64,000 bases of DNA from Actinopolyspora xinjiangensis. GTDB taxonomy: Bacteria > Actinomycetota > Actinomycetes > Mycobacteriales > Pseudonocardiaceae. The stretch is taken from the NCBI RefSeq assembly GCF_900104475.1, contig NZ_FNJR01000010.1, positions 1 to 64,000 on the forward strand, written 5' to 3'. The translations under genes and the position numbers were made by a program. The notes under the pieces were generated by a model, which worked only from the letters and a program-made list of their open reading frames with translations, ran no database searches and had not been told where the DNA came from. Positions 7,691 through 17,076 of this stretch are shown one piece after another (position 1 is the first letter of the stretch; the number at the start of each line of letters is the position of its first letter).

Positions 7691-9154
7691 TCAGGCCCTG
7701 ACCGACGCGTTCGCCTCGGCGGGGCGCGGTTCCGAAAGCTCGGAGGAACGCCGCCGGGGCAGGAAGGCCGCGACGAGCAGGGCGACGACGGCCGCGCCCG
7801 CGCCGATGCCCATCACCAGCCGGAAACCGTGCTGCGAGGGGAAGCTGACGGGGCCCGACGAGACCGTCATCTGGGCGAGGATCACCCCCGAGATCGCGCT
7901 CGCGCTCGAGGTGCCGATGGAGCGCATCAGTGTGTTGAGGCTGTTGGCGGCCCCTGTCTCGGAGACCGGCACGGCGGCCATGATCAACGCGGGCATGGCG
8001 CCGTAGGCGAGTCCGACCCCGACACCGATCACGCTCGAGATCAGCACCAGGTGCCAGATGGCCGACATGAGCACGGTGTTGAGGCCGTACCCGAGGGCGA
8101 CCACGACCGCGCCGACCATCAGGGTGACCTTGGGGCCGTACAGTTTGGAGATCCGCGCGGAAACCGGTGCCATGGCCATCATCACGAGACCGGAGGGGGC
8201 CATGACCAGCCCCACGACCACCATGCTCTGTCCCATGCCGTAACCGGCGGCCTCGGGCAGCTGCAACAGCTGCGGTATCACCAGTGACATCGCGAACATC
8301 GCGAAGCCGAACACGGTGGAGGCCAGGTTGGTCAGCAGCACCTGACGGCGCGCGCTCACCCGCAGGTCCACCAGCGGTCGCGCCGAGCGCGTCTCCCACA
8401 GCCCCCACAGCAGCAGCACGACCACCGAGGCGACGAACAGACCGACGACGGGTGCGCTGCCCCAGCCCCAGTCGCCTCCCTTGGAGATCGGCAGCAGCAG
8501 GCAGATCAACCCGGCGGAGAGTCCGGCCGCGCCCAGCACGTCGAACCGCCCGCCGGTGCGGACCGAGGACTCGGGAACCACCGCGAGCACCGCCACGGCC
8601 GCGACGGCGCCGAGCGCCCCCGATGTCCAGAACAGCACGTGCCAGTCGGTGTACTCGGCGAGGAAGGCGGCAGCGGGCAGGCCGAGCGCACCACCGATCC
8701 CCAGCGAGGCGCTCATCAGGGCGATCGCCGAGCCGAGCCGTTCGGAGGGCAGCTCGTCGCGCATGATGCTGATGCCCAGCGGGATGACGCCGGCGGACAG
8801 ACCTTGCAGCGCGCGCCCGACGATCATGGGCGCCAACGAGTCGCTCAGCGCGGCGATCACGGACCCCGCCGCCAGCAGTACCAGGCTGGTCAGCAGCACT
8901 CGGCGTTTGCCGTACATGTCGCCCAGGCGTCCGGCGGAGGGAGTGGCGACGGCGGAGCCGAGCAGGGTCACGGTGACCACCCAGGCCGTTCCGGTGGCCG
9001 GGGCGTGCAGCAGTCGGGGGAGTTCGGGGACCAGCGGGATCACCAGGGTCTGCATCAGTGAGACCACGATCCCGGCGAATGCCAGCACCACCACGACGAC
9101 GTTCGTCGGTGGTGCCGCGGCCCCCCGTTCGGGGGCGGCATCGGTGTCGGACAC
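7691..9154 (-). CDS. MFS drug exporter, DHA2 (EmrB/QacA-like) family
   Basis: A 487-residue membrane protein with about 14 hydrophobic segments, as in the DHA2 drug:H+ antiporters. Motif A is visible between helices 2 and 3 as GRLGDMYGKRR, and motif C-type glycine/proline-rich helices follow (LGIGGALGLPAAAFLAEY). The start is the GTG at 9154, 8 nt after GAAAGGACG; this removes an unlikely N-terminal extension. It is divergent from a P450-TetR-ferredoxin operon and shares with it a 130-bp promoter region holding a strong palindrome. Export of the P450 substrate or product is a reasonable inference; the substrate is unknown. Confidence 0.9.
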   Translation of the reverse strand: MSDTDAAPERGAAAPPTNVVVVVLAFAGIVVSLMQTLVIPLVPELPRLLHAPATGTAWVVTVTLLGSAVATPSAGRLGDMYGKRRVLLTSLVLLAAGSVIAALSDSLAPMIVGRALQGLSAGVIPLGISIMRDELPSERLGSAIALMSASLGIGGALGLPAAAFLAEYTDWHVLFWTSGALGAVAAVAVLAVVPESSVRTGGRFDVLGAAGLSAGLICLLLPISKGGDWGWGSAPVVGLFVASVVVLLLWGLWETRSARPLVDLRVSARRQVLLTNLASTVFGFAMFAMSLVIPQLLQLPEAAGYGMGQSMVVVGLVMAPSGLVMMAMAPVSARISKLYGPKVTLMVGAVVVALGYGLNTVLMSAIWHLVLISSVIGVGVGLAYGAMPALIMAAVPVSETGAANSLNTLMRSIGTSSASAISGVILAQMTVSSGPVSFPSQHGFRLVMGIGAGAAVVALLVAAFLPRRRSSELSEPRPAEANASVRA

Positions 9155-9200
9155 GGTTCGTCCTTTCGGTGTTCTCGGGGATGGGAGACACGAGAAAGTG

Positions 9201-9220
9201 TAAATCAATCGATTGACTTA
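9201..9220. promoter_or_regulatory. TetR-type operator between MFS and P450 genes
   Basis: TAAATCAATCGATTGACTTA is a 20-bp palindrome with 9 of 10 positions paired in each arm and a perfect 12-bp core TCAATCGATTGA at 9205-9216. It lies in the 130-bp divergent promoter region and is AT-rich against a high-GC background. The TetR regulator encoded by the third gene of the cassette is the likely ligand. Confidence 0.65.
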
Positions 9221-9284
9221 AGTTAGCATCCGGTGGTTGACTTGCCCCGAGCAGTGCGTGATCGGAGTGTGAGGAGACCGTGCG

Positions 9285-10505
9285 ATGGCTCATGACGAGG
9301 TCGGGCAGCCGCTGGACTACCCCATCCCGAACCCGGCACCCCTGGAGCCGCCGGAGGAGTGGGAGCGGCTGCGGCAGCGGTGCCCCGTCGCGGAAGTGCG
9401 ACTGCCCAGCGGGGACGGGGCCAAGCTGGTGACGCGCCACGAGGACGTCAAACAGGTGCTGTCCGACCCCCGCTTCACCCGCCTGCTCGACGCGACGGAC
9501 GCGGCCCGGATCTCGGACGACGAGTCCGGCGGAGTGTTCAACACCTCGATGGCCGCCGCGCTGCCGCAGACCGGTGAGCCGCACCTGCGCTGGCGGCGGA
9601 TGGTGAGCAAGTGGTTCACGGCCAGACGCGTGACGGCGCTGCGGCCGGGCATCGAGGAGACGGCCGAACGGCTGGTCGACGACATGGTCGAGCGGGGCGC
9701 GCCCGCCGATCTCAAGGCCGCCCTGGGGTTTCCGCTGCCGGTCTACGTCATCTGCGACCTGCTGGGGGTTCCGGCCTCCGATCGGGACAGGTTCTCCCAC
9801 TGGTCGGACACGCTGCTGAATCTGACCCGCTACGGCGAGGAGGAGATCAGGGCCGCCCAGCGCGAGTTCACCGAATACATGGCCGCCCACGTCGAGGCCA
9901 AGCGGTCCGAACCCGGTGACGACCTGATCAGTTCGCTCGTCGCCGAGACCGACCCCGACGGGCGGGGGATGTCGGACGCGGAACTGGTGGCCACCGGGCA
10001 GGGACTGCTGGTCGCCGGGCACGAGACCACCGCCAACATGATCGGCAAGATGGTGTCCGCACTGCTGGCGGACCGGCGACGGTGGGAGCGGCTGCTCGGG
10101 GACCGCTCGCTGGTGCGCGGCACCGTGGAGGAGGCGCTGCGGTTCGACGCCAACCCCGGATTCGGGATGCCGCGCTACATCACCGAGGACGTGGAGGTCG
10201 CAGGCACCCGGCTTCCGCGCGGCACCACGGTCGTATGCAGCATGGCCTCGGCCAACCGCGACGAGTCCGTCTTCGAGAGCGCCGACGACATGGTCCTGGA
10301 CCGCGTCCCCAACCCCCACCTGGCCTTCGGCTCCGGGGCGCACTCCTGCCTGGGGCAGGCACTGGCCCGCACCGAACTGCAGGGGGTACTCGAAGTGCTG
10401 CTGCGCAGGCTCCCCTCGCTGGAACTGGCCGTGCCCGCCGAGGAGCTGCGACAGGTCGAGGGGCTGGTGGTCGGCGGACTGCGCGAAGTGCCGGTGCGAT
10501 GGTGA
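9285..10505 (+). CDS. Cytochrome P450
   Basis: A 406-residue soluble bacterial P450 monooxygenase. The I-helix oxygen-activating motif AGHETT is at residues 244-249, the K-helix ExxR at 283-286 (EALR), and the heme loop FGSGAHSCLG places the thiolate ligand at Cys355. All catalytic landmarks are present. It heads a tight operon: its TGA overlaps the ATG of a TetR regulator, and a [3Fe-4S] ferredoxin that could supply electrons follows. The divergent MFS exporter suggests the cassette oxidises and exports a xenobiotic or secondary metabolite. The sequence resembles the CYP105/107-type actinobacterial enzymes, but I cannot assign a subfamily. Confidence 0.95.
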   Translation: MAHDEVGQPLDYPIPNPAPLEPPEEWERLRQRCPVAEVRLPSGDGAKLVTRHEDVKQVLSDPRFTRLLDATDAARISDDESGGVFNTSMAAALPQTGEPHLRWRRMVSKWFTARRVTALRPGIEETAERLVDDMVERGAPADLKAALGFPLPVYVICDLLGVPASDRDRFSHWSDTLLNLTRYGEEEIRAAQREFTEYMAAHVEAKRSEPGDDLISSLVAETDPDGRGMSDAELVATGQGLLVAGHETTANMIGKMVSALLADRRRWERLLGDRSLVRGTVEEALRFDANPGFGMPRYITEDVEVAGTRLPRGTTVVCSMASANRDESVFESADDMVLDRVPNPHLAFGSGAHSCLGQALARTELQGVLEVLLRRLPSLELAVPAEELRQVEGLVVGGLREVPVRW

Positions 10506-11161
10506 TGGCCATGACTGGCAGAACCGTTAGGGAAGAGCGCATCAACGCCACGCGGCAGGCGATCCTGCTCGCGGCCGAACGGCTGTTCGCCGAGCACGGC
10601 GTGCTGGCCGTGTCCAACCGGCAGATCAGTGAGGCGGCCGAACAGGGCAACAACACCGCGGTCAGCTACCACTTCGGGACCAAGGCTGACCTGGTCCGGG
10701 CCATCGTGCGCAAGCGAAACGAGCCGGTCGAGGGACTGCGCATCCAGCGGCTGAAGGAGGTCGGCGACAGCACTCGGGTCCGCGACTGGGTCGCCTGTCT
10801 GGTGCGTCCGAGCGCGGAGAACCTGGCGGCGTTGGGCAGCCCCACCTGGTTCGCCAGGTTCAGCGCACAGGTCATGACCGAGCCCTCGCTGCGCGACATC
10901 GCCATCGAGGAGTCGATGAGCTCACCGGCGATGCACCGGATACTCGAAGGGCTGCACCGCTGCCTTCCCGACCTGCCCGACGAGATCCGGGCCGAGCGCT
11001 CCGACATGGCCCGGCAGCTGATCGTGCACACCTACGCCGAACGCGAACGTGCCCTGGCCGAGGGGACTCCCACCCCCAGGGGCAGCTGGCAGGAGGCGGC
11101 CACCGGCCTGATCGACGCGATCACCGGGCTGTGGCTGGCACCGGTCACCGACTCCCCGTGA
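10505..11161 (+). CDS. TetR/AcrR family transcriptional regulator
   Basis: A 218-residue regulator with an N-terminal helix-turn-helix: ATRQAILLAAERLFAEHG, then SNRQISEAAEQGN and AVSYHFGTKADLVRAIV at about residues 10-60. The C-terminal ligand-binding part is unassigned. The start is taken as the ATG at 10505 that overlaps the P450 stop; ATGs at 10499 and 10511 are alternatives. Being cotranscribed with the P450 and close to the palindrome at 9201-9220, it most likely represses both the P450 operon and the divergent MFS gene until an inducer binds. Confidence 0.88.
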   Translation: MAMTGRTVREERINATRQAILLAAERLFAEHGVLAVSNRQISEAAEQGNNTAVSYHFGTKADLVRAIVRKRNEPVEGLRIQRLKEVGDSTRVRDWVACLVRPSAENLAALGSPTWFARFSAQVMTEPSLRDIAIEESMSSPAMHRILEGLHRCLPDLPDEIRAERSDMARQLIVHTYAERERALAEGTPTPRGSWQEAATGLIDAITGLWLAPVTDSP

Positions 11162-11222
11162 CCGGGCGACCGCTCCCGCCGAGCTGGCCGTGCCGACACC
11201 GATACGAAGGGAGGAGAGGCAT

Positions 11223-11417
11223 ATGAAGGTCGTCGTCGACGAGGACAGGTGCTGCGGCGCCGGGCAGTGCGTGCTGCTGGCGCCCGAGGTGTTCGACCAG
11301 CGCGACGAGGACGGCGTCGTCGAACTCCTCGACGCCGAGCCGTCCGAGGAGCGGGCCGACGGCGTTCGCCACGCCGCGTCGGTGTGCCCGGCCCGGGCCA
11401 TCCACGTCGCGGAGTGA
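11223..11417 (+). CDS. [3Fe-4S] ferredoxin, P450 redox partner type
   Basis: A 64-residue acidic ferredoxin. Cluster ligands are seen in CCGAGQC near the N-terminus and in the C-terminal CPARAI; the residue between the first two ligands is Ala rather than Cys, which fits a 3Fe-4S cluster, as in ferredoxins next to actinobacterial P450s. The ATG at 11223 follows a strong GGGAGGAGAG. It is 61 nt downstream of the TetR gene and likely in the same transcript. No ferredoxin reductase is present in the window, so one must be supplied from elsewhere. Confidence 0.92.
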   Translation: MKVVVDEDRCCGAGQCVLLAPEVFDQRDEDGVVELLDAEPSEERADGVRHAASVCPARAIHVAE

Positions 11418-11630
11418 GACTCCGTCCGGCACCCGGCGGTTCCCCAGAGGTCGCCGCGTCTCCGGTGACAGGGGAAGCCGAGCACCACACCTGCCTGGAG
11501 ACCGCCGCGTTTCGCTGGAACGTCGGAACGCGACTGCCCGGATCGGCAGCTCCCGATCACGCGGCACGGGAGGTACGTTTCTCGGAGTAGTGCGATCATC
11601 CGGCCGACCCGATCGGGAGGCGAGTCCGAA

Positions 11631-14600
11631 GTGTCCAGTGCTGAGCCGAACTCGCGCTCTTCCCGGCAGCTGCGCCTTGCCCTGGCGTTGCGCGGCGGCG
11701 CAAGCATGGCCGTCTGGATCGGCGGAGCGGTCGCCGAGATCGACCGGTTGCGCCGCTGGGCCCCGGTGGGCGGCCCCTCGGCCCGGGAGGAGAGCCCACG
11801 CCACCCCTGGGCCGAGCTGGCCGAGCTCGCGGGGTACGAATCCGTCGAGGTGGACGTGCTCGCGGGCACTTCGGCGGGAGGTCTCAACGCGACGCTGCTG
11901 TCGGCCTCGCTGGTCTACGGCATGCCGTTCACCGCCATGCGCCGCGCCTGGATCAGACTGGCCGACCTGGAGGCGATGGCGCGCCCCGTCCCCCGAGCGT
12001 GGCAGTCCAGACCGGAGTCGCTGCTGGAGGGCGACGAGTACTTCCGCGCGGAACTGACCGAACTGCTCACCGAGCAGATCGGACGGGACCGCCAGACCGA
12101 GTCGGTCGAGCGCGTCGAGCTGCTGCTGACCGGAACACTGCTGGACCCGGTGACCGAGCGCCACTTCGACGCGGTGGGGACCGAGTTCGGCAAGGCCCGC
12201 AGGCGAGCGATGTTCCGGTTCCGCCACCGGGGTAGGCCCGGCGAACCCCTCAGCGACTTCGGCCCCGCCGAACAGGCCAGGAGCACCGCACGGCAACTGG
12301 CGCAGGCCGCCCGGGCCACCTCGTCCTTCCCGTTCGCCTTCGAGCCCGCCGTGTTCCGCTCCGACGACCCCGACCGATCGCGGCAGGGGGAGCGCCACGA
12401 CACGCGCAGCGCCGCGTCGGAGCCCAACCTGTACGGCCGGTTCTCCGAGACGGCCACCTCGGCCGAGCGGCGGTTCCGGGTGATCGACGGTGGAGTGCTG
12501 GACAACATACCCGTCACGGCCGCCGTCGAGGCCATCCGACAGGTCGAGGCCGACGCGCCGACCGAACGCTGGCTGCTCTACCTCAACCCGGAACCGGACT
12601 CATCGCGCTCCGACACCCGCAGGGAGCGATTCGCCCGGGCGGTCACGGCCACGGCACTGCGGGCCAAACTCGGGCAGGAGAGCCTGCTGACGGACATCGA
12701 CAGCATCGGCAGGCACAACGAATCCGTGCGGCGGGCCGAGGGGCGGCGCGAGGCGATGCTCACCGAGCTCGCGGTGACGCCGCGCGCCCGGCGCGCCCGG
12801 CTGCTCAGCGATCGCGTGATGGCCGTGTCCGGCGAGTACGCCGAACAGCTCGCCGAGATCCGCGCCGATCACGTGTACGGACTGCTCACCGCCCCCGAGG
12901 ACACCACCGGCACCCCGCTGCTGCCCCCCGTGCCGAGACAGCCGCTGGACGGGTGGCCCGCGACCGCGTGCACCGCGCTGCGGGAGCGACTGGTGGACGA
13001 GTACCGTTCGCACGCCCGGCGACGTCCCGGGGAGGTCTTCGACGACGTGCGCACGTTGCTGTCCGCGGTGGACGAATGCCTGCGCTGGGTCCGCGAACTG
13101 CAGGCGCACCGCCGTTCGGAGCGGACGGCAGCGGTCAAGTCCTCGCTGTACCGGCTGCGTACCGTCGCCGAGGCCCTGCGCGGTCAGACCGACCGCTGCT
13201 GGATCCACGCGGCGGGCAACGAACCCGTTTTCGTGCGTGCCGAACTGGACGGCTGGATCGAGTGCGTGCTCGACCGCCACCACCGGTTGCAGCACGCGCT
13301 GCCCTCCCCGGTGGGAGCGCTGCTGGCACCGCTGCTGGACAGCGTGCTCGACGAGGAGCCCGAGGCGGGCTCACCGTTCCGGCAGCGGCTCGCCGAGTTC
13401 AACGCGGAGCTGTCGGCCATCGTGGACTCCTCGGGAGAGGAGGCCGCGGAGTCCGACATCGGGGTCGACGCGGTCGCCGAGAGCTGGTCCACCCTGCAAC
13501 GCCTGGTCGGCGACCTGGTCGCCGCCACCACACCGGCCGATCTGGTCGAGGTGGACAGGAACACGCGTTGCCTGCTCGAACTCGCCGCGGACGTCGACCC
13601 GACGCGGCTGCTGCACGAGCTGGTCGTGCTCACCACACCCGTGGAGCTGGACACCGGGGCCGACTCGCGCATCCTGCTGCACCGCCTGGCCGCCGACAGC
13701 TCCAGCCCGCTGCCGTTCACGGCGCTGCGCGGCTCCGACGGTGAGATCCCGCTCGCCGACAAGGTGCGCGGTTCGGGCATGGGCAATTTCGCCGCCTTCC
13801 TGTCCGCCAAGTGGCGTGCCAACGACTGGATGTGGGGCAGGTTGGACGCCGTCGCCGGGCTGGTGCCGATGTTGCTCGAACCCGACCGCCTGGTTCGCCA
13901 CAGCGCAGCCCTCGGGCCCGACGGGCTCGGCGACGCGCTGCGGCGAATCCTGAGCAGGCCGACCAGTGCGGAACTCGGCGAGCTCGACGAGGCCAGCGCC
14001 GAGCGGTGGCACGAGTTCCTCGCCGAGCGCTGGGCGGAGCACGCCGGGGCGGTGCGGGCCGAACTCGAAGCGCTCTTCGCGAATCCGGCCGACGAGCACC
14101 CGCTGACGGCGACGCGCCGCGCCGTGGTGGAAAGGTTGCAGTGGACCGTCGCCGCCGAGGAAGTACCGTTCGTGACCGCCGTGTCCTCCGGAGCCGATCC
14201 GAACGCGGGCGATGCCCGGCCCGTTCGGGACCCGAGACGGCTGGAGGAGCGGGTACGCGGCTACGACGTGGGCAAACAGCGCCCCGCCGATCTCGCGGAG
14301 CGGCGGATGGCCTCCACCGCCACCAGGTGCGCGCTGCTCGCACACCGGGCGCTGTCACCCGGCTGGAAGGGGTTCCGCCGCGCCCTCGCAAGCACGGGCA
14401 TGATCCTGCTCAAGCCGCTGACGATGTTGCTGGCCCTCGCGCTCGCCGCCCCCCGACGCGCCGCTCTCGGAACGGTGCTCAGTGGTTCCGCCGTGGCGCT
14501 GACCGAGTCCACGTCCCCCTCGGCGCGGGAGTACGCGCTCGACACGCTGCAGCGGGCGGGGAGTGTCGTCGAGCTCCACACGTGGCGGTGGCTGCGCGTG

Positions 14601-15065
14601 GTCGAACTGTCCGACTCACCGCCCGGCCCGCTGGGGTGGATCGCCGCCCTGCTGGCGGTGGGAGCCGCCGTGCGCTGGGGTTGGTTGGTGAACTCGAACA
14701 ACGTCGCGGCGGCGACCCGGTCGTTGATCGGACTGGCCGCCGGCGGGCTCCTGGTGGCGGTCGGCTACTGGCTGTTCGGGCTCGGAGTGCGGCTGGGACC
14801 GCTGGGGCTGCTGCTGGCCGGTGCGGGAATCACCTGGTACGCCACCTTCGCGCTGCGCACCGGCGGCAGGATCGCCGCGACCCTCCTCAGCGCGGTGATC
14901 CCCGGCGCGCTGCTGGTTCCGGCGGTGCTGCAGAGCTGGTCGGTGTCGTTCTGGGTCCTGCTCGCACTGCTTCTCACCGCGTGGGGGCAGACGACGCTGT
15001 TGAGCGTCGCCGACGTGCTCGAACCCAGGCCGCGCGGTTCGCTCGAGGCGACCGCCGAGACGTGA
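11631..15065 (+). CDS. Patatin-like acyl hydrolase with DUF3376 and C-terminal membrane segments
   Basis: A large 1144-residue protein. The N-terminal patatin fold has the glycine-rich oxyanion segment ALRGGASMAVWIGG, the nucleophile elbow GTSAGG with Ser81, and the DGG dyad partner with Asp286 in VIDGGVLDNIPVTAA. The long middle region has the character of DUF3376 proteins of actinobacteria. The last 200 residues contain about four to five hydrophobic segments separated by short loops, so the protein is probably membrane-anchored. Lipid acyl hydrolysis is the expected chemistry; the substrate is unknown. GTG at 11631 follows GGAGG. The gene appears monocistronic, followed by a CPBP protease after 66 nt. 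Confidence 0.88.
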   Translation: MSSAEPNSRSSRQLRLALALRGGASMAVWIGGAVAEIDRLRRWAPVGGPSAREESPRHPWAELAELAGYESVEVDVLAGTSAGGLNATLLSASLVYGMPFTAMRRAWIRLADLEAMARPVPRAWQSRPESLLEGDEYFRAELTELLTEQIGRDRQTESVERVELLLTGTLLDPVTERHFDAVGTEFGKARRRAMFRFRHRGRPGEPLSDFGPAEQARSTARQLAQAARATSSFPFAFEPAVFRSDDPDRSRQGERHDTRSAASEPNLYGRFSETATSAERRFRVIDGGVLDNIPVTAAVEAIRQVEADAPTERWLLYLNPEPDSSRSDTRRERFARAVTATALRAKLGQESLLTDIDSIGRHNESVRRAEGRREAMLTELAVTPRARRARLLSDRVMAVSGEYAEQLAEIRADHVYGLLTAPEDTTGTPLLPPVPRQPLDGWPATACTALRERLVDEYRSHARRRPGEVFDDVRTLLSAVDECLRWVRELQAHRRSERTAAVKSSLYRLRTVAEALRGQTDRCWIHAAGNEPVFVRAELDGWIECVLDRHHRLQHALPSPVGALLAPLLDSVLDEEPEAGSPFRQRLAEFNAELSAIVDSSGEEAAESDIGVDAVAESWSTLQRLVGDLVAATTPADLVEVDRNTRCLLELAADVDPTRLLHELVVLTTPVELDTGADSRILLHRLAADSSSPLPFTALRGSDGEIPLADKVRGSGMGNFAAFLSAKWRANDWMWGRLDAVAGLVPMLLEPDRLVRHSAALGPDGLGDALRRILSRPTSAELGELDEASAERWHEFLAERWAEHAGAVRAELEALFANPADEHPLTATRRAVVERLQWTVAAEEVPFVTAVSSGADPNAGDARPVRDPRRLEERVRGYDVGKQRPADLAERRMASTATRCALLAHRALSPGWKGFRRALASTGMILLKPLTMLLALALAAPRRAALGTVLSGSAVALTESTSPSAREYALDTLQRAGSVVELHTWRWLRVVELSDSPPGPLGWIAALLAVGAAVRWGWLVNSNNVAAATRSLIGLAAGGLLVAVGYWLFGLGVRLGPLGLLLAGAGITWYATFALRTGGRIAATLLSAVIPGALLVPAVLQSWSVSFWVLLALLLTAWGQTTLLSVADVLEPRPRGSLEATAET

Positions 15066-15131
15066 CGAGGAACCGTCTCGCGCCGCGTGCCGTGGTGGGA
15101 ATCGCGAGCCGCTGTCGCCTAGGATGCTGCT

Positions 15132-16172
15132 GTGTCCGACCCCGCCGCGAACACGCCGCCGGACGGCGTTGAGACCCGTGCGGCCCCCTCAGCCGGGCGT
15201 ACCCCCGGGAAGAGGTTCCCGGCCCCGGTGCCGGAGGGGACTCCCTTCCACCTGCTCGCGCGCAACTCGGCGCACCGCTGGTGGCGCCCCGCCGTCGCGC
15301 TGCTCGTGTTCCTCGGGTTGGCGGTGCTCGCCTCGCTGGTAGGGGCCGTCCTGCTGGTGGGCATGATCCTGTTCGGCGGCCCGCTCGGCTCGTTCACCCC
15401 GATGCTGTCACCGGATTCCGCCGAGGAACTGCTGTCGGCCCCGTTGACGGTGCTGTTCCTCAGCTTCGCCTCGCTGGTCGCCCTCGTTCCCCCGGTGGCG
15501 CTGACCGCGCGCTGGGTGCAGCGGCGCGGGTTCGGCACCGTTGTCGGCGTCCTCGGAGCGCCCCGGTTCCACTGGCTCGGTGAGGCGGCGCTCTGGGCCT
15601 CACTGGTGTTCGGTGCGCTGTTCGCGATGAGCGCCGCGCTGCAGTCGGCCGCGGGGGTGCCGGTGCTCGCGTTTCCCGGCTGGCGGGTTTACCTGGCGGT
15701 GGCGCTGACGGCGCTGCTGGTGGTGCCCGCCCAGAGCGCGGCCGAGGAGCTCGTCTTCCGCGGTCTGCTGCTGCAGACGCTGACGGCGTGGCTGCGGACT
15801 CCCTGGCCGGGGATCGTGCTGTCCTCGGTGCTGTTCCTGTTCGCACACGGCTACACCGATCCGCTCGTGTGGGGCGAGCTCTTCCTGATGGCGGCGAGCA
15901 TGTGCTGGCTGAGCGTCCGCACGGGTGGGTTGGAGGCGGCAGTGGCCATGCACACCGCCAACAACAGCCTGAGCCTGCTCGTCGCCGGTCTCGGCGGGGT
16001 TCCGAGCACGCAGCAGGCCGGTGACTACCAGGTGATCCAGGTGCTGCCCATGGCCGTAGCCATCCTGCTCTACACCTGGGTGATCGACCGCAGGGCCGCG
16101 CGTCGTGGTCTGGACACCGTCGTCGGCGGACGGATACGGATCAGTCCGCTCACGCTCGCCCCTCGCGGGTGA
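15132..16172 (+). CDS. CPBP family intramembrane metalloprotease
   Basis: A 346-residue polytopic membrane protein of the CPBP (CAAX prenyl protease 2 / abortive-infection) family. Motif 1 EExxxR is at residues 205-210 in AAEELVFRG, motif 2 FxxxH in FLFAHGY, and the last motif HxxxN in MHTANNS. A roughly 55-residue polar N-terminus precedes the first membrane helix. GTG at 15132 is the start; the ribosome binding site is weak. In bacteria such proteins act in peptide maturation or self-immunity; no bacteriocin-like gene is seen nearby, so the role here is open. Confidence 0.9.
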   Translation: MSDPAANTPPDGVETRAAPSAGRTPGKRFPAPVPEGTPFHLLARNSAHRWWRPAVALLVFLGLAVLASLVGAVLLVGMILFGGPLGSFTPMLSPDSAEELLSAPLTVLFLSFASLVALVPPVALTARWVQRRGFGTVVGVLGAPRFHWLGEAALWASLVFGALFAMSAALQSAAGVPVLAFPGWRVYLAVALTALLVVPAQSAAEELVFRGLLLQTLTAWLRTPWPGIVLSSVLFLFAHGYTDPLVWGELFLMAASMCWLSVRTGGLEAAVAMHTANNSLSLLVAGLGGVPSTQQAGDYQVIQVLPMAVAILLYTWVIDRRAARRGLDTVVGGRIRISPLTLAPRG

Positions 16173-16440
16173 CTTCCGGGCAACCGTCCACATCGACGGC
16201 AAGGCCCCACCGCTGAGATCGTCACCGACACTGCCCGTCCGGAAGAGCGGGGTAGACTGGGGCGAGAGGACATCTCGGCAGGTTTCGGACCGCTCCGCGC
16301 TGAGCATCCCCCGGGAGCAACGGGTCGGTCCCGCGTCGGTCCGGCCGAACGGGCACGGAGCGAAACCGTCGGTCGTGTCCCGGCGAACAGCACTGACGAC
16401 GCTCCCGAACAGGACGTCGCTCTCTACGGAGGTGTCTACG

Positions 16441-16965
16441 GTGAGCAGCCTGTTTCCCGGCTCCGCCCGGTCGGCTCCGGGGCTTCCCAGCTTGCCCACC
16501 CCGCCGAGTGGCTGGCCGATCGGCTCCTACGGCACGTACGAGGAGGCCCAGCGTGCCGTCGACCACCTCGCTGACAACGACTTTCCGGTGCAGGAAGTCA
16601 CGATCGTCGGTGTCGACCTGATGCTGGTGGAACGGGTCACCGGGCGGCTGAACTGGGCACGGGTCCTGGGCAGCGGAGCGCTCTCCGGTGGCTGGCTCGG
16701 GTTGTTCATCGGCCTGGTCATCAGCATCCTCACGGTGCAGAATCCCTGGTTCGGTCCGGTGCTGGTCGTGCTGGCCGCCGGGATCGTCTTCGGCATGGTC
16801 TCGGCCGCGATCACCTACGCCTCGATGCGCGGGCGGCGCGACTTCTCGTCCTCCAGTCAGGTGGTGGCCGGGCGCTACGACGTGCTGAGCCAGCCGAAGC
16901 ACGCCGAGCAGGCCCGGGACATGCTGGCCCGGCTCGCGATGGGCAACCAGGCCTCCCAGCAGTGA
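16441..16965 (+). CDS. General stress protein-like membrane protein (YflT/GSP17M domain)
   Basis: A 174-residue protein. The N-terminal part (PIGSYGTYEEAQRAVDHL, DNDFPVQEVTIVGVDL) matches the general stress protein 17M domain, and two hydrophobic segments follow (GWLGLFIGLVISIL and VLVVLAAGIVFGMV), then a YDVLSQPKHAEQARDML tail. GTG at 16441 is chosen because GGAGG lies 8 nt upstream; the longer upstream frame reads through non-protein-like sequence. Related actinobacterial proteins are common and uncharacterised; a role in envelope stress is only inferred from the domain name. Confidence 0.82.
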   Translation: MSSLFPGSARSAPGLPSLPTPPSGWPIGSYGTYEEAQRAVDHLADNDFPVQEVTIVGVDLMLVERVTGRLNWARVLGSGALSGGWLGLFIGLVISILTVQNPWFGPVLVVLAAGIVFGMVSAAITYASMRGRRDFSSSSQVVAGRYDVLSQPKHAEQARDMLARLAMGNQASQQ

Positions 16966-17076
16966 TCCGGCGACCGCCGTGTCGGCCGAATCCCGAGGGC
17001 GCCGCGCCGAGCGCGCTCCTCGGTCGTGAGCGGCGCGAGTGGCTCGACGGCTCGCCGCTCGTCGGGAGGAGCGGTT

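Noticed and set aside
6543-10343. A 1266-codon open frame on the minus strand
   Set aside because: It is the antisense shadow of pstB, MFS and P450 genes; it is Arg/Gly/His-rich and shows no family signature.
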